Assembly: GCF_902493215.1 (NCBI RefSeq)
Contig: NZ_CABUOL010000008.1
Coordinates: 94,895-158,894, forward strand
From: an uncultured Mediterranea sp.
GTDB lineage: Bacteria; Bacteroidota; Bacteroidia; Bacteroidales; Bacteroidaceae
Direction of reading: 5' to 3'
Length of the DNA stretch: 64,000 bases
The notes beneath the pieces are model-generated. The model did no database searches and had not been told where the DNA came from. It worked only from the letters and a program-made list of their open reading frames with translations. This document shows, piece by piece, positions 8,456 to 16,603 of the stretch. Made by a program: the position numbers and the translations under genes. How positions within the stretch are numbered: the first letter of the stretch is position 1; each line of letters opens with the position of its first letter.

Positions 8456-8508
8456 GAAAATGAAATATTAAATATAAAATATTAAATGTCAGGGGGGGGA
8501 TGGGCGCA

Positions 8509-8530
8509 TTTTTCCCCAGTTGGGGAAAAA
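8509..8530 (-). terminator. Hairpin with T-run after the DUF3987 gene
   Basis: TTTTTCCCC (8509-8517) and GGGGAAAAA (8522-8530) form a perfect 9-bp stem with a 4-nt loop, ending in five T on either strand. It lies 55 bp past the DUF3987 stop (8585). It may separate the primase/DUF3987 transcript from DUF4248. Confidence 0.65.
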
Positions 8531-8551
8531 CAACCGGCCAACTGGAGAAAA

Positions 8552-8576
8552 AAACTTTCAAACTTTCAATCTTTCC
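8552..8576. repeat. Octamer repeat, intergenic copy of an inverted pair
   Basis: A 25-bp run built from AAACTTTC units. Its inverted copy, with two mismatches, is at 10135-10159 inside the DUF3987 gene, about 1.6 kb away. Confidence 0.85.
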
Positions 8577-8584
8577 GGACGGCC

Positions 8585-10444
8585 TCACACGCATGCGCGC
8601 GAGCGCACGAACGAACTGAACTCGTACTCGCCGCGGCCGGTCTTCAGCAGCAGGCCGCGCTCGGTGTAGCGGCGCAGCAGGGTATCGACGGTGCTTTCCG
8701 GCGTACCCATACGGACGGCCTCGTCAAGGGCCTCCCTACGGGTAAAGCGCGGAGGCAGACGGTCGAACAGAGCCTCGGGCCCCACCGGACCCGAAGAACG
8801 GACAGCAGACGAAGGCAGCAGTGACAGCACATGACAGGCATGGCTGTAGAGCGGCCCCGCCATCGACAATACCGCCTCGAAGTCGGCATCGCCGATGGAA
8901 AGCAGCAACCGCGACACCACGCCGTCGGCCACGTTTTCGGCCGGCACGGAAGGATGCGGACGCAACCCCTCGCAGGCCAGCAGGCGGCGTGTCAGTTCCG
9001 CAGCACTCCCGCCGGCAGGCGGCAGATTGTCGGCTTCCCCGACAGGCGGCAACAAAGAATCCAGTGCACGCAGCAGTGCCACTACGCCCATCAGGCGGCA
9101 CAGATTGACGGCAATACGTGCCACCGAACTCTTCATGGCGTCGCCGTGGGCCATGCCTGCCCGACTGAAAAGCGCGGCCAGACAGCGGTTGAAACGGTCG
9201 CGCTGGACGGCGGTCAGCTCGAAACAGACGTTGTCCACCACCCCGCGTATGGCCGTAAGCAGGTGTTCCCATTGCCTCCCCCAGGCAGCGAAACGGCGAT
9301 CATAGTCGGCACCGGTCTCGTCGAACTGGTCCACCCATTCGCCGATGGAAGGCATGTTATAGAACAGCTGTCGGGAAAAGAGACCGTTTTCGGCCGAAGG
9401 AATGAGCGGTTCCACCTGGGCGGGCGTGCCGCTGAGCAGCACACTGAGAAACGAGCGCCCGCACTCACGGTACTCGTGGTTGGTACGGCGGTTGAAGGCC
9501 AGCCTTTCGTGGTCGAAACAGTTGCGCAACGTGTCGCTCCAATGACCGTAGTCGGCCCCGATGGCCGAGCTGACGGTATCGGCCTCGGCCTCGCAGATGA
9601 GCCCCACCCCGCCGGCATCGATCAGATTCTCGACCACGCCCGTGCCCGAGTTGTTGCCGGGGATGATGAACAGCTTGAGGGGTGGCCGCTGGGGCTCGTC
9701 GGTCTTGCCCCGCTCCTTGCCCAGGCATTCCCACTGCGCATGCTCGCGGCGGTAGTTTTCCATCGCCTTGCGGTAGGCAGCCAGGCAGGCTTCGTGCAGG
9801 GGTTCGGCCAGCCGGCGCGTCCAGGTCACCACACCCTTGCCCGAAGCGGGCGGAGCGATGACAAACGTCTGCAGGCAGGGATATTTCATCTTCTTGCCGT
9901 AGGCAAAGCACAACAGGTTGTTGAGCGTGGAACCGATGACGGTGAGTCCGCCCAGCAACAGCGCGTCGCGTTGGGCGGGAGTCTCGCCGCAGTCCACCAT
10001 CTGCCTCAGAAAGCGCGGCCAGGCATGGACGGGAAAGGCAGGCAGCGAACCCTCCGTGCCGCCGGCTTCGGACAGGCGGCTGCCGACAGCGGTATCCGGT
10101 CCGCTCGCGGGCGCGTGTGTGTACGTAGACGGCAGGAAAGTCTGAAAGTTTGAAAGTTTGGCCTCCAGCTTCACACCGGCCCGCTCCGCCAGATGGAAGA
10201 CGGTGCCCAGCGAGTTCTGTCCCCGGCCGCCCTTGAGGGCCTGGTCATACAGACGGTCGGCTTCGGCCTGGCGGTACTTGGCCGAAAGACGGCACAGGCG
10301 ATGAAAAAGACTGCGGCCGGCCTCGCCGCAACTGTTGGCCACGGCAAAAGCCAGTGGCATGTATTCCTGATAGGTAGGGGCAATATCGGCCCCTGCGGTT
10401 TCAACAGCGTCTGTCAGGCGCTGCAATGCTTCGAGTGAATCCAT
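8585..10444 (-). CDS. DUF3987 family ATPase (helicase-like) of a primase cassette
   Basis: A 619-residue protein. Residues about 1-90 resemble the PriCT-type helical domain found after primase domains. A low-complexity linker follows (about 95-140), and then a DUF3987 domain with a P-loop-like APPASGKG at 197-204. GLICEAEADT is a plausible Walker B segment, and SVLLSGTPAQ a sensor-like one. It probably hydrolyses ATP and works with the primase-like protein encoded upstream; in other genomes the two parts can be fused. The linker residues KLSNFQTF are encoded by an octamer repeat, so the linker has taken up repeat DNA. Its start codon follows a heptamer array in place of a ribosome-binding site. 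Confidence 0.85.
   Translation of the reverse strand: MDSLEALQRLTDAVETAGADIAPTYQEYMPLAFAVANSCGEAGRSLFHRLCRLSAKYRQAEADRLYDQALKGGRGQNSLGTVFHLAERAGVKLEAKLSNFQTFLPSTYTHAPASGPDTAVGSRLSEAGGTEGSLPAFPVHAWPRFLRQMVDCGETPAQRDALLLGGLTVIGSTLNNLLCFAYGKKMKYPCLQTFVIAPPASGKGVVTWTRRLAEPLHEACLAAYRKAMENYRREHAQWECLGKERGKTDEPQRPPLKLFIIPGNNSGTGVVENLIDAGGVGLICEAEADTVSSAIGADYGHWSDTLRNCFDHERLAFNRRTNHEYRECGRSFLSVLLSGTPAQVEPLIPSAENGLFSRQLFYNMPSIGEWVDQFDETGADYDRRFAAWGRQWEHLLTAIRGVVDNVCFELTAVQRDRFNRCLAALFSRAGMAHGDAMKSSVARIAVNLCRLMGVVALLRALDSLLPPVGEADNLPPAGGSAAELTRRLLACEGLRPHPSVPAENVADGVVSRLLLSIGDADFEAVLSMAGPLYSHACHVLSLLPSSAVRSSGPVGPEALFDRLPPRFTRREALDEAVRMGTPESTVDTLLRRYTERGLLLKTGRGEYEFSSFVRSRACV
10135..10159. repeat. Octamer repeat inside the DUF3987 gene
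   Basis: Inverted copy of 8552-8576 (23 of 25 bases). On the coding strand it encodes the linker between the N-terminal and ATPase domains. Confidence 0.85.
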
Positions 10445-10446
10445 AG

Positions 10447-10489
<43 letters not shown>

Positions 10490-10509
10490 TTCTTTTTTTG
10501 GGGGGCAGT

Positions 10510-11088
10510 CTAGCCTCCCTGCTTGTCCGGCTGCCGGAGCCGGGCATCCGCGTCATAGGCCAGCAGGCAGGCACGGCACAGGTCCTTGTTGGACTGGTCC
10601 GGCTGCAGGCCATAGGTCAGTTCCAGATAATCCCAGGCAGTGCGCATGGCCCGTGCGAAGGCTTCGGAAAGGACATCGTCGGGAGCCAGACGATAGGACA
10701 GGAAAAGTTTCACCCCACTGCCGCTGGGACTGACAAAGGTCAGATCGGGGCGCAGCAGGGCGTCGTCTGCCAGGCGGTCGCGCCAGCCGGCCGCCTCGGC
10801 AGGCGAAGCCAGGTGGTCGATGTCCACCACAAACAGCCCGGAAGGATGAATGATACACGATTCTTTACAATAGGAAAAGACGCCGCCCGGTGTCACATAA
10901 GGCAGCAGGGCTACCTTCCGGCGCCGGAACTCGGCTGCGTCGGTCGAGGCTTCCCTCACCCGGGCAGTCAGGTCGCGCAACGCAGAATTACTTGTAATAT
11001 AGGTATACAGGCTACGTACACTACATACTCCCGCCGGTCTCTTGTTGTGGATGGGAGCTTGAAAAAAAGACATGACTGTGTCTATCAT
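10510..11088 (-). CDS. BT4734/VirE N-terminal-like protein (primase-polymerase fold)
   Basis: A 192-residue protein matching the BT4734-like/VirE N-terminal domain. GLFVVDIDHL (about residues 105-114) has the hhhDhD metal-binding pattern of archaeo-eukaryotic primases. FVSPSGSGVKLFL, about 30 residues later, fits the second primase motif. KDLCRACLLAYDADA near the end fits the third region. It is the first gene of the cassette and is followed after 65 bp by the DUF3987 ATPase, so a primase plus helicase pair is the natural inference. Substrate and purpose (mobile element, capsule-linked island or defence) are unknown. Confidence 0.82.
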   Translation of the reverse strand: MIDTVMSFFQAPIHNKRPAGVCSVRSLYTYITSNSALRDLTARVREASTDAAEFRRRKVALLPYVTPGGVFSYCKESCIIHPSGLFVVDIDHLASPAEAAGWRDRLADDALLRPDLTFVSPSGSGVKLFLSYRLAPDDVLSEAFARAMRTAWDYLELTYGLQPDQSNKDLCRACLLAYDADARLRQPDKQGG

Positions 11089-11130
11089 CTGACAAATGTT
11101 TAACGGTTAACAATCCGATTGACTGTAGCG

Positions 11131-11162
11131 TAAAATTACAATAAAAAAAATCAACACTCAAA
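11131..11162 (-). promoter_or_regulatory. Candidate promoter of the primase/DUF3987 cassette
   Basis: On the minus strand TTTG (11162-11159), a 20-bp spacer and TAATTTTA (11138-11131) resemble the Bacteroides promoter; the last base of the -7 box is A instead of G. It lies about 45 bp before the start at 11088. Confidence 0.5.
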
Positions 11163-11247
11163 GCGTCCGGACCGGCATTGAACTACGGTTGAAGGACGAT
11201 TGAAGAATCATTGAATATTCATTAATATCCACTAACAAACCAACCCG

Positions 11248-11691
11248 ATGGAAACAATCAAAACCGAAAGTGAAGACGGAAGAATCGTGAACACGTTCAA
11301 CGTCTACGGCGGAAGCGTCATCTTTGCCGCCACCGCCCCGCACGTCACCCAGCACATCTATGGCAACCACATCAGCGTCCCTTCCGTCAGTCCGGAGGAA
11401 GCCGAAGAAGTGTCCAAGCTCACCAAGGAAGAACTGAAACTATACCGCTACATCCCCAATGTAGAGGCTCTCCACGAGTTCATCGGCCAGATAGAGCTGT
11501 GTGACTCGGCCCACGACGTAGCCCTGCTGGCCTGGCGGCGGCTGGACAACGTCTACATCACACGCGACAACATCGTAAAGGCCGAGTTCATCGAAAGCCT
11601 GCAACCTTTCATCCGCCACATCAAGACGGGAGTGTCCACCGACAACCTGCGCTGCCACATCAACAAGTTCATGACGGAGAAAAAGCTCTGA
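11248..11691 (+). CDS. Hypothetical protein, 147 residues
   Basis: I do not recognise this protein. It is soluble, with no signal peptide or membrane span. The N-terminal 45 residues look beta-rich (GRIVNTFNVYGGSVIFAATA) and the rest helical and charged, ending KKL. The start at 11248 follows a long AT-rich leader. It is divergent from the primase cassette (160 bp between start codons), which suggests linked control or membership of the same island. It is followed after 140 bp by a strong terminator hairpin. Confidence 0.75.
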   Translation: METIKTESEDGRIVNTFNVYGGSVIFAATAPHVTQHIYGNHISVPSVSPEEAEEVSKLTKEELKLYRYIPNVEALHEFIGQIELCDSAHDVALLAWRRLDNVYITRDNIVKAEFIESLQPFIRHIKTGVSTDNLRCHINKFMTEKKL

Positions 11692-11696
11692 ACGGG

Positions 11697-11831
11697 AAAT
11701 GCAATATCCGGACACCTTTCAACGGTCCGGGAAAAGACGTCGTGAGACGTGATACATCCCTGCTTAGCGAAGCTAAATCGATTTATTAGGAGTGCTTATA
11801 CAGGGAATAAGCATTTGTTTGTTTTGTTTAT
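11697..11831 (+). other. Structured 3' region, possible small RNA
   Basis: Several inverted repeats follow the 11691 stop: TCCCTG (11757-11762) with CAGGGA (11801-11806), and TTAGC-GAA-GCTAA at 11764-11776. The segment TGCTTAT (11793-11799) also pairs with ATAAGCA (11807-11813). A perfect terminator follows directly. No clear promoter is seen inside, so this may be a processed 3' UTR RNA rather than its own gene. Confidence 0.3.
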
Positions 11832-11869
11832 GAGGGTTATATGGCGCTGTGCCATATAACCCTCTTTTT
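11832..11869 (+). terminator. Strong rho-independent terminator
   Basis: GAGGGTTATATGGC (11832-11845) pairs perfectly with GCCATATAACCCTC (11851-11864) around a 5-nt loop, followed by TTTTT (11865-11869). Confidence 0.92.
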
Positions 11870-11890
11870 GCTCCCACATCACAGAAGGCA

Positions 11891-12036
11891 GGCGGCACCT
11901 CGGAAGTAAAAGTCGAAAACTACGTTTTCACTTTGTACTTCTCTCGGTTTGCACTACTTTGAATAAGATAGGCGGCACCTCGGAAGTAAAAGTCGAAAAC
12001 TACGTTTTCACTTTGTACTTCTCTCGGTTTGCACTA
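11891..12036 (+). repeat. Duplicated 66-bp promoter/operator unit, period 80 bp
   Basis: A 66-bp unit occurs at 11891-11956 and again at 11971-12036, virtually identical. Each copy contains an interrupted palindrome centred on CGAAAACTACGTTTTC, with outer arms AAGTA and TACTT, overlapping the -33 box. Only the second copy leads into a perfect -7 box. Confidence 0.95.
11932..11961 (+). promoter_or_regulatory. Upstream copy of the promoter with altered -7 box
   Basis: TTTG (11932-11935), a 19-bp spacer, then TACTTTG (11955-11961), one base shorter than TAnnTTTG. It may be weak or dead. Confidence 0.5.
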
Positions 12037-12042
12037 TCTTTG
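12012..12042 (+). promoter_or_regulatory. Promoter of the CobW-family gene
   Basis: TTTG (12012-12015), a 19-bp spacer and TATCTTTG (12035-12042) match the Bacteroides sigma-ABfr consensus fully. The start codon lies 32 bp downstream. The palindrome overlapping the -33 box is a candidate repressor site; a metal-responsive regulator is only a guess from the downstream gene. Confidence 0.85.
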
Positions 12043-12074
12043 TTCTACGAAAACAAAAAGAACACCCATACGTC

Positions 12075-13295
12075 ATGAAACAAAAAGAAATTCCCATACT
12101 GCTGCTCACAGGCTATCTGGGCAGCGGCAAAACAACCTTGGTAAACCGCATTCTAGCCAATAAGCGGGGAATCCGCTTTGCCGTTATCGTAAACGACATC
12201 GGCGAAGTGAACATCGACGCCGACCTTATCCAGAAAGGCGGTGTCGTAGCTCAGAAGGATGACAGCCTCGTAGCCCTGCAGAACGGCTGTATCTGCTGTA
12301 CCCTGAAGGCTGACCTCATCGAACAGGTTTACGAATTGATGCGCACCGAACGATTTGACTACATCGTCATCGAAGCCAGCGGCATCTGCGAGCCCGAACC
12401 CATCGCACAAACGCTCTGCTCCATTCCCCGTCTGGGGGATGCCTATACCCGCCACGGCATCTGCCGCCTGGACTGCCTGGTGAGTGTAGTGGACGCCCTG
12501 CGCCTGCAAAGCGAGTTTGCCTGTGGTGACAGCCTGACCCGCAAGGAACTGGACGAGGAAGACATCGAAAACCTCATCATCCAGCAGATAGAGTTCTGCA
12601 ACATCATTCTGCTGAACAAAGCGGCCGAAGTGAAACCCGAAGAACTGGGACGCATCAAGAAAATCATCCGCACCCTGCAACCCTCAGCCGAAATCATCGA
12701 ATGCAACTATGCCGACGTACCGCTGGAGAAACTGCTCGACACACATCTGTTCAACTTTGAAAGGGCTGCGACCTCGGCCGGCTGGATCCGTGAGATAGAA
12801 CGGGCCGCAACGGAAGAAGAAGAACGCGAAGCGCATGCCCACGGCAGTCATCACCACGGACACGAACATGAACATGAAGACGGCCATCACCACCACCATC
12901 ACCACGAGCACGAAGGAGGGGAGGTGGAAGAATATGGCATCGGGACCTTTGTGTACTACCGCCGGCCTGCTTTCGACATCCACAAGCTGGATCACTTCAT
13001 CGCTACCCGCTGGCCGAAAAACATTATCCGCGCCAAAGGGGTATGCTACTTCAGCCACAACCGCGACATGTCCTATCTCTTCGAACAGGCTGGTGTACAG
13101 AAACAGCTCACCGAAGCCGGACAATGGTATGCCACCGCTCCCGAAGAAGACCTTATCCAGCTGATGAAACAGGAGCCCGGCCTGCTGCGCGACTGGGACG
13201 AGAAATACGGCGACCGCATGCAAAAGATTGTCTTCATCGGCCAACACCTGAACAAAGAACAGCTTGCACACGATCTGGACGAATGCTTGGAATAA
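12075..13295 (+). CDS. CobW/COG0523-family GTPase, His-rich metal chaperone
   Basis: A 406-residue G3E GTPase. The Walker A motif GYLGSGKT is at 13-20. The metal-binding CxCC motif of COG0523 proteins is at Cys72, Cys74 and Cys75. VIEASGICEP follows, then LLNKAAE as the guanine-binding NKxD-like segment. Residues about 253-283 are a His/Glu/Gly-rich loop with a run of seven His, typical of zinc- or nickel-handling members. The C-terminal CobW_C domain follows. The protein probably delivers or stores a transition metal, zinc being the commonest in this family. The gene is monocistronic, with a duplicated promoter upstream and a hairpin downstream. The metal is not determined by sequence. Confidence 0.9.
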   Translation: MKQKEIPILLLTGYLGSGKTTLVNRILANKRGIRFAVIVNDIGEVNIDADLIQKGGVVAQKDDSLVALQNGCICCTLKADLIEQVYELMRTERFDYIVIEASGICEPEPIAQTLCSIPRLGDAYTRHGICRLDCLVSVVDALRLQSEFACGDSLTRKELDEEDIENLIIQQIEFCNIILLNKAAEVKPEELGRIKKIIRTLQPSAEIIECNYADVPLEKLLDTHLFNFERAATSAGWIREIERAATEEEEREAHAHGSHHHGHEHEHEDGHHHHHHHEHEGGEVEEYGIGTFVYYRRPAFDIHKLDHFIATRWPKNIIRAKGVCYFSHNRDMSYLFEQAGVQKQLTEAGQWYATAPEEDLIQLMKQEPGLLRDWDEKYGDRMQKIVFIGQHLNKEQLAHDLDECLE

Positions 13296-13321
13296 ACCTT
13301 CAAGGAAACAAATGAAAAATA

Positions 13322-13358
13322 AATGCCTCCAACCGCCAGGCCTGGCAGTGGGGGCATT
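13322..13358. terminator. Hairpin between convergent genes
   Basis: AATGCCTCC (13322-13330) pairs with GGGGGCATT (13350-13358), and an inner perfect palindrome GCCAGGCCTGGC lies at 13335-13346. It lies between the CobW stop and the end of the convergent lipoprotein gene and could serve both. Confidence 0.65.
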
Positions 13359-13368
13359 CTTTATACTG

Positions 13369-15453
13369 TTAAGGTTGAGTATCAGGAGGATTGCATATAT
13401 AAGCCGACACAATGGTGGGAGCACCCGAAGCGGTCAAATCCCATATTTTGCCGGCTTCCCAGACGGAACCGTCGTCGGCCGTAAGATTGCCAACCCCAGT
13501 CACCAACGTCTGATAGTCAGTACTGCCGGCCTCCACACAATGATCCGGAGCATATGAGCTATATTTCCCTACGAGAGCAACGCTTGTCTCATCATTGACC
13601 AAAACAGCATAACAGGAGATCACATGACCTGTAGTGTATCCGGCAATGGTTCCTATCCCCGATTCATTACCGCTTACCGTACCCAAGAGCGAGACGTGTG
13701 TGGAATAACATCCATAAACATTGGCAGAACTGTTGTTACTATATCCCACAATGCCCCCCATAGCTTCCGAAGAAAGTCCCTGCCCTCCAATGTGGGAATA
13801 GGCCGAGTAACTGGCTATCACATCACCACGGGTATTGTATCCGACGACACCTCCCAGACGGGTACTCGATTCTGAAGAATTGTGGGTTACAGTTACCATA
13901 TTCGCTATACACTGGGCTACAACACCAAAACTGTTTTCTCCCGCAATTCCACCGGCCCATTTGCCCGAAATGAACGCACCGTCGACCGCACATTTCAACA
14001 GACGGCCGCTGGTAAGCACACCGCCTTCTTTTACCGTTGTACCGACAATGCCTCCGGCACATGTACTGGAACCTTCTGCCTTGATGATGCTGCTGCCCGA
14101 CAAGGTACAATACTCCACCTTTCCATAACTGGCACCGGCAATGCCTCCGGCGTTATAAGTAGCAGTGACCTGCACATCGAGCGCATTGCACCTGTTCACC
14201 TGTACACTGTTGTTTCCCACAATGGCACCGGCATACTGCCCCGACACAACAGAACCACGCACATTGCAATCTTCAATCATGCCCAAACTGGTACCTGCCA
14301 CTACCCCCACATAAGAGGTATTGCTACCGGTTACGGACGCATTGGAAAACTTGACATCATGCACCTTCGAACCCTCGGCCAAGCCACCGAAGAAGCCTAC
14401 ACTGCTTGCATCATCGGTTATGGCCAGGTTACAGATATATTTGCCGTTTCCGTCGAAATCGCCCGAATAGCCGTCCGTATCCATATTGCTGCCCAGCGGT
14501 TTCCAAGTTATACCCTGCAAGTCAATGTCGTCTTCCAATACAACGCTTGTCTTCAACGCATCAGTTTGTGAGGCCCAATAAAGGAGTCCTTCGGCATTAT
14601 AGATGTGATATACTCCGTCTTCTGTCACCTGATAACCGTTTGCAGGAGTAAACGAACCGGGAGTCACAACTCCCAAGTCCAGAATGCCTCCAGCGGCCAG
14701 AGTTGCTCTTCGGATACCTTTCTTCTTCCAGACATCTCCTTGAGCATTGTACAGTGAGAGTGTCAGCCCATTGTTCAGTATGGCAGGCGCAACGACCAGG
14801 TAATAAGTATTCCCTGCAGTCAAAGTACCCGTCAGTCCGACCATCGTCTCACCGAAACTGGCATCCGCAACAGCCGTCGGATCGGAAGCTGCGGCATCTA
14901 TCGACAACGTACCAGCCAATACCTCTCCACCGTTCCCACTGAAAACTGCCTTTACAATTGTTTCGTGGATATTGCTGTCCAATGTGAACTTTACCAGCGC
15001 ACACACATTCCTGAAATAAAGATTCTGTTGTGCGTCGGCCATTGCAACCGAAGGATTCAACATCGTAACAAAACTACCGTCCTGTGCCGACTGCAAGGCA
15101 GGCAAGGTGGTGGTCACAATACTTCCCGCAATTTTACTATCCTTATCATAAGGATATAGCGCATAGTAAGTCCCTCCGGCTTGGGCAGCCCTACCGGTAT
15201 AGGTTACAGACGAACCGCCCTCTGCTGTAGAAAACTCATTGTTGGCACCCGACGGATCGAACAAGGAAATCTTGTCTCCTGCCAACCAGTTTACGGCATT
15301 GTTATCCACCAACACGGTGCGTGTAGAGGCATCTGCAGTAGCATAAAACTCCATCCGTACTTTGTTGTCCGGCAGTATGTTGTCCAACTGTTCGTCTTCT
15401 GTACAAGCCACCATAAGCGTGACCAAAGCCACTATATATAAAATTGATTTCAT
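13369..15453 (-). CDS. Fimbrillin-like/GLUG-repeat surface lipoprotein
   Basis: A 694-residue exported protein. The start at 15453 opens MKSILYIVALVTLMVACTED, a lipoprotein signal with lipobox Cys; the frame upstream overlaps a different small ORF. Residues about 25-270 resemble the fimbrillin-like (Mfa/FimA-type) domain: TRTVLVDNNAVNWLAGDKISLFD and YTGRAAQAGGTYYALYPY are typical. From about 300 onward come repeated units of 20-30 residues such as GGIAGASYGKVEYCTLSGSS and GGVVGYNTRGDVIASYSA, the GLUG-type beta-helix. It is probably an outer-surface adhesin or fimbrial tip-like protein. The gene is preceded by a 39-codon ORF 13 bp upstream. Confidence 0.85.
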   Translation of the reverse strand: MKSILYIVALVTLMVACTEDEQLDNILPDNKVRMEFYATADASTRTVLVDNNAVNWLAGDKISLFDPSGANNEFSTAEGGSSVTYTGRAAQAGGTYYALYPYDKDSKIAGSIVTTTLPALQSAQDGSFVTMLNPSVAMADAQQNLYFRNVCALVKFTLDSNIHETIVKAVFSGNGGEVLAGTLSIDAAASDPTAVADASFGETMVGLTGTLTAGNTYYLVVAPAILNNGLTLSLYNAQGDVWKKKGIRRATLAAGGILDLGVVTPGSFTPANGYQVTEDGVYHIYNAEGLLYWASQTDALKTSVVLEDDIDLQGITWKPLGSNMDTDGYSGDFDGNGKYICNLAITDDASSVGFFGGLAEGSKVHDVKFSNASVTGSNTSYVGVVAGTSLGMIEDCNVRGSVVSGQYAGAIVGNNSVQVNRCNALDVQVTATYNAGGIAGASYGKVEYCTLSGSSIIKAEGSSTCAGGIVGTTVKEGGVLTSGRLLKCAVDGAFISGKWAGGIAGENSFGVVAQCIANMVTVTHNSSESSTRLGGVVGYNTRGDVIASYSAYSHIGGQGLSSEAMGGIVGYSNNSSANVYGCYSTHVSLLGTVSGNESGIGTIAGYTTGHVISCYAVLVNDETSVALVGKYSSYAPDHCVEAGSTDYQTLVTGVGNLTADDGSVWEAGKIWDLTASGAPTIVSAYICNPPDTQP

Positions 15454-15466
15454 AATTGTTGCTGTT

Positions 15467-15586
15467 TTACCATTCATAAGGGTATTCATTAAAGCCTTCG
15501 TGCATACTACTGGCGCAAACGATCTGCTGTGCTTCCATCTCGATGACTGTGCATACTGGAGCTTCATATAATTCTTTGTTTTCCAT
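15467..15586 (-). CDS. Small ORF, 39 residues, before the surface lipoprotein
   Basis: An ATG (15586-15584) opens MENKELYEAPVCTVIEMEAQ and the frame stops at 15469-15467 after ...YPYEW. The YEAP...(I/V)E(M/I)E start followed by two Cys and a Gly/aromatic tail resembles short Bacteroidales ORFs I have seen before fimbrillin-like genes. It has no signal peptide. It ends 13 bp before the lipoprotein start, so co-transcription is likely. It could be a leader or regulatory peptide, or a modified-peptide precursor; function is unknown. Confidence 0.6.
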   Translation of the reverse strand: MENKELYEAPVCTVIEMEAQQIVCASSMHEGFNEYPYEW

Positions 15587-15738
15587 ACGTCGTCTTATTT
15601 TTTATTCATTGGGAAAAGATGATGACGGATGCCGGCTTCCATCACTGACAATAACAACAAATCTGAAAGACATTTGCTCACGGTCGGGTCATTTATTTTT
15701 TCATCTTCAATAAAAAAACAAGCATACGGAGAAATCAC

Positions 15739-15746
15739 TATCTTTG
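15739..15746 (+). promoter_or_regulatory. Probable -7 box for the HAD phosphatase gene
   Basis: TATCTTTG matches the consensus and lies 31 bp before the start codon. No clear -33 box is seen. Confidence 0.5.
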
Positions 15747-15777
15747 CAACCGCTAACAACAAGACAGAAACCTCAAA

Positions 15778-16593
15778 ATGAAACAGAAATATCACCTGCT
15801 CGTCCTCGACCTGGACGGCACCCTGACCAACTCGAAAAAAGAGATTTCTCCACGCAACCTACAAACTCTGCTCCGCCTCCAGCAGAACGGTGTCCGCCTG
15901 GTACTGGCTTCGGGCCGACCCACATTCGGCATCGCCCCGCTGGCCGATGCCCTGCACATGAAAGAATACGGTGGTTTCATCCTGTCCTATAACGGTGGCG
16001 AAATCATCGAATGGGGTACAGGACGCCTGCTCTACAAGAACCTGTTGCCAGACGACGTATTGCCGGTACTTTATACAGCCGCCGTCCGCAACAACCAGGC
16101 CATCCTGACCTACGACAACGAATACATCCTGACCGAAAATCCTGACAACGAATATGTCCATAAGGAAGCATTCCTCAACCGGATGAAGATACGCGCCGTG
16201 GACGATTTTCTGGAAGCGGCTCCCCGCCCCCTGCCCAAATGTCTCATCGTAGGCGATCCCGACCGGTTGATACGGACCGAAACCGAACTATCGCTCCGCC
16301 TGCAGGGACAGATCAGCGTCTACCGCTCGGAACCTTACTTCCTGGAGCTGGTACCGATGGGCATCGACAAAGCACAGTCCTTGTCCGTACTGCTGGACAA
16401 GCTGGGACTGACGCGCAAAGCGATGGTAGCCATGGGCGACGGTTACAATGACCTCAGTATGATTAAATTTGCCGGTATGGGTGTAGCCATGGCCAATGCA
16501 CAGGAACCCGTGAAACAGGCGGCAGACTACATCACCCTGAGCAATGATGAAGACGGAGTGGCAGCAGCGGTGGAAGAATTGTTCGGCCTGTAA
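15778..16593 (+). CDS. HAD-superfamily phosphatase, Cof type (class IIB)
   Basis: A 271-residue cytoplasmic phosphatase. Motif I DLDGT has nucleophile Asp11 and acid/base Asp13. Motif IV GDGYND is at 220-225. The cap of about 100 residues between motif II and III is the alpha/beta type of Cof proteins. These act on sugar phosphates, FMN or pyridoxal phosphate; the substrate cannot be told here. The gene stands alone, convergent with nadD (10 bp between stops), with its own -7 box. Confidence 0.9.
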   Translation: MKQKYHLLVLDLDGTLTNSKKEISPRNLQTLLRLQQNGVRLVLASGRPTFGIAPLADALHMKEYGGFILSYNGGEIIEWGTGRLLYKNLLPDDVLPVLYTAAVRNNQAILTYDNEYILTENPDNEYVHKEAFLNRMKIRAVDDFLEAAPRPLPKCLIVGDPDRLIRTETELSLRLQGQISVYRSEPYFLELVPMGIDKAQSLSVLLDKLGLTRKAMVAMGDGYNDLSMIKFAGMGVAMANAQEPVKQAADYITLSNDEDGVAAAVEELFGL

Positions 16594-16603
16594 CCTCCAG
16601 GCT

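Noticed and set aside
8831..10153. A 440-codon plus-strand ORF
   Set aside because: Antisense to DUF3987, which shows a P-loop and family pattern; the plus-strand product has no recognisable features.
12829..12930. Poly-His run as an engineered tag
   Set aside because: It lies inside a natural His/Glu-rich loop of a COG0523 GTPase, where such runs are common.
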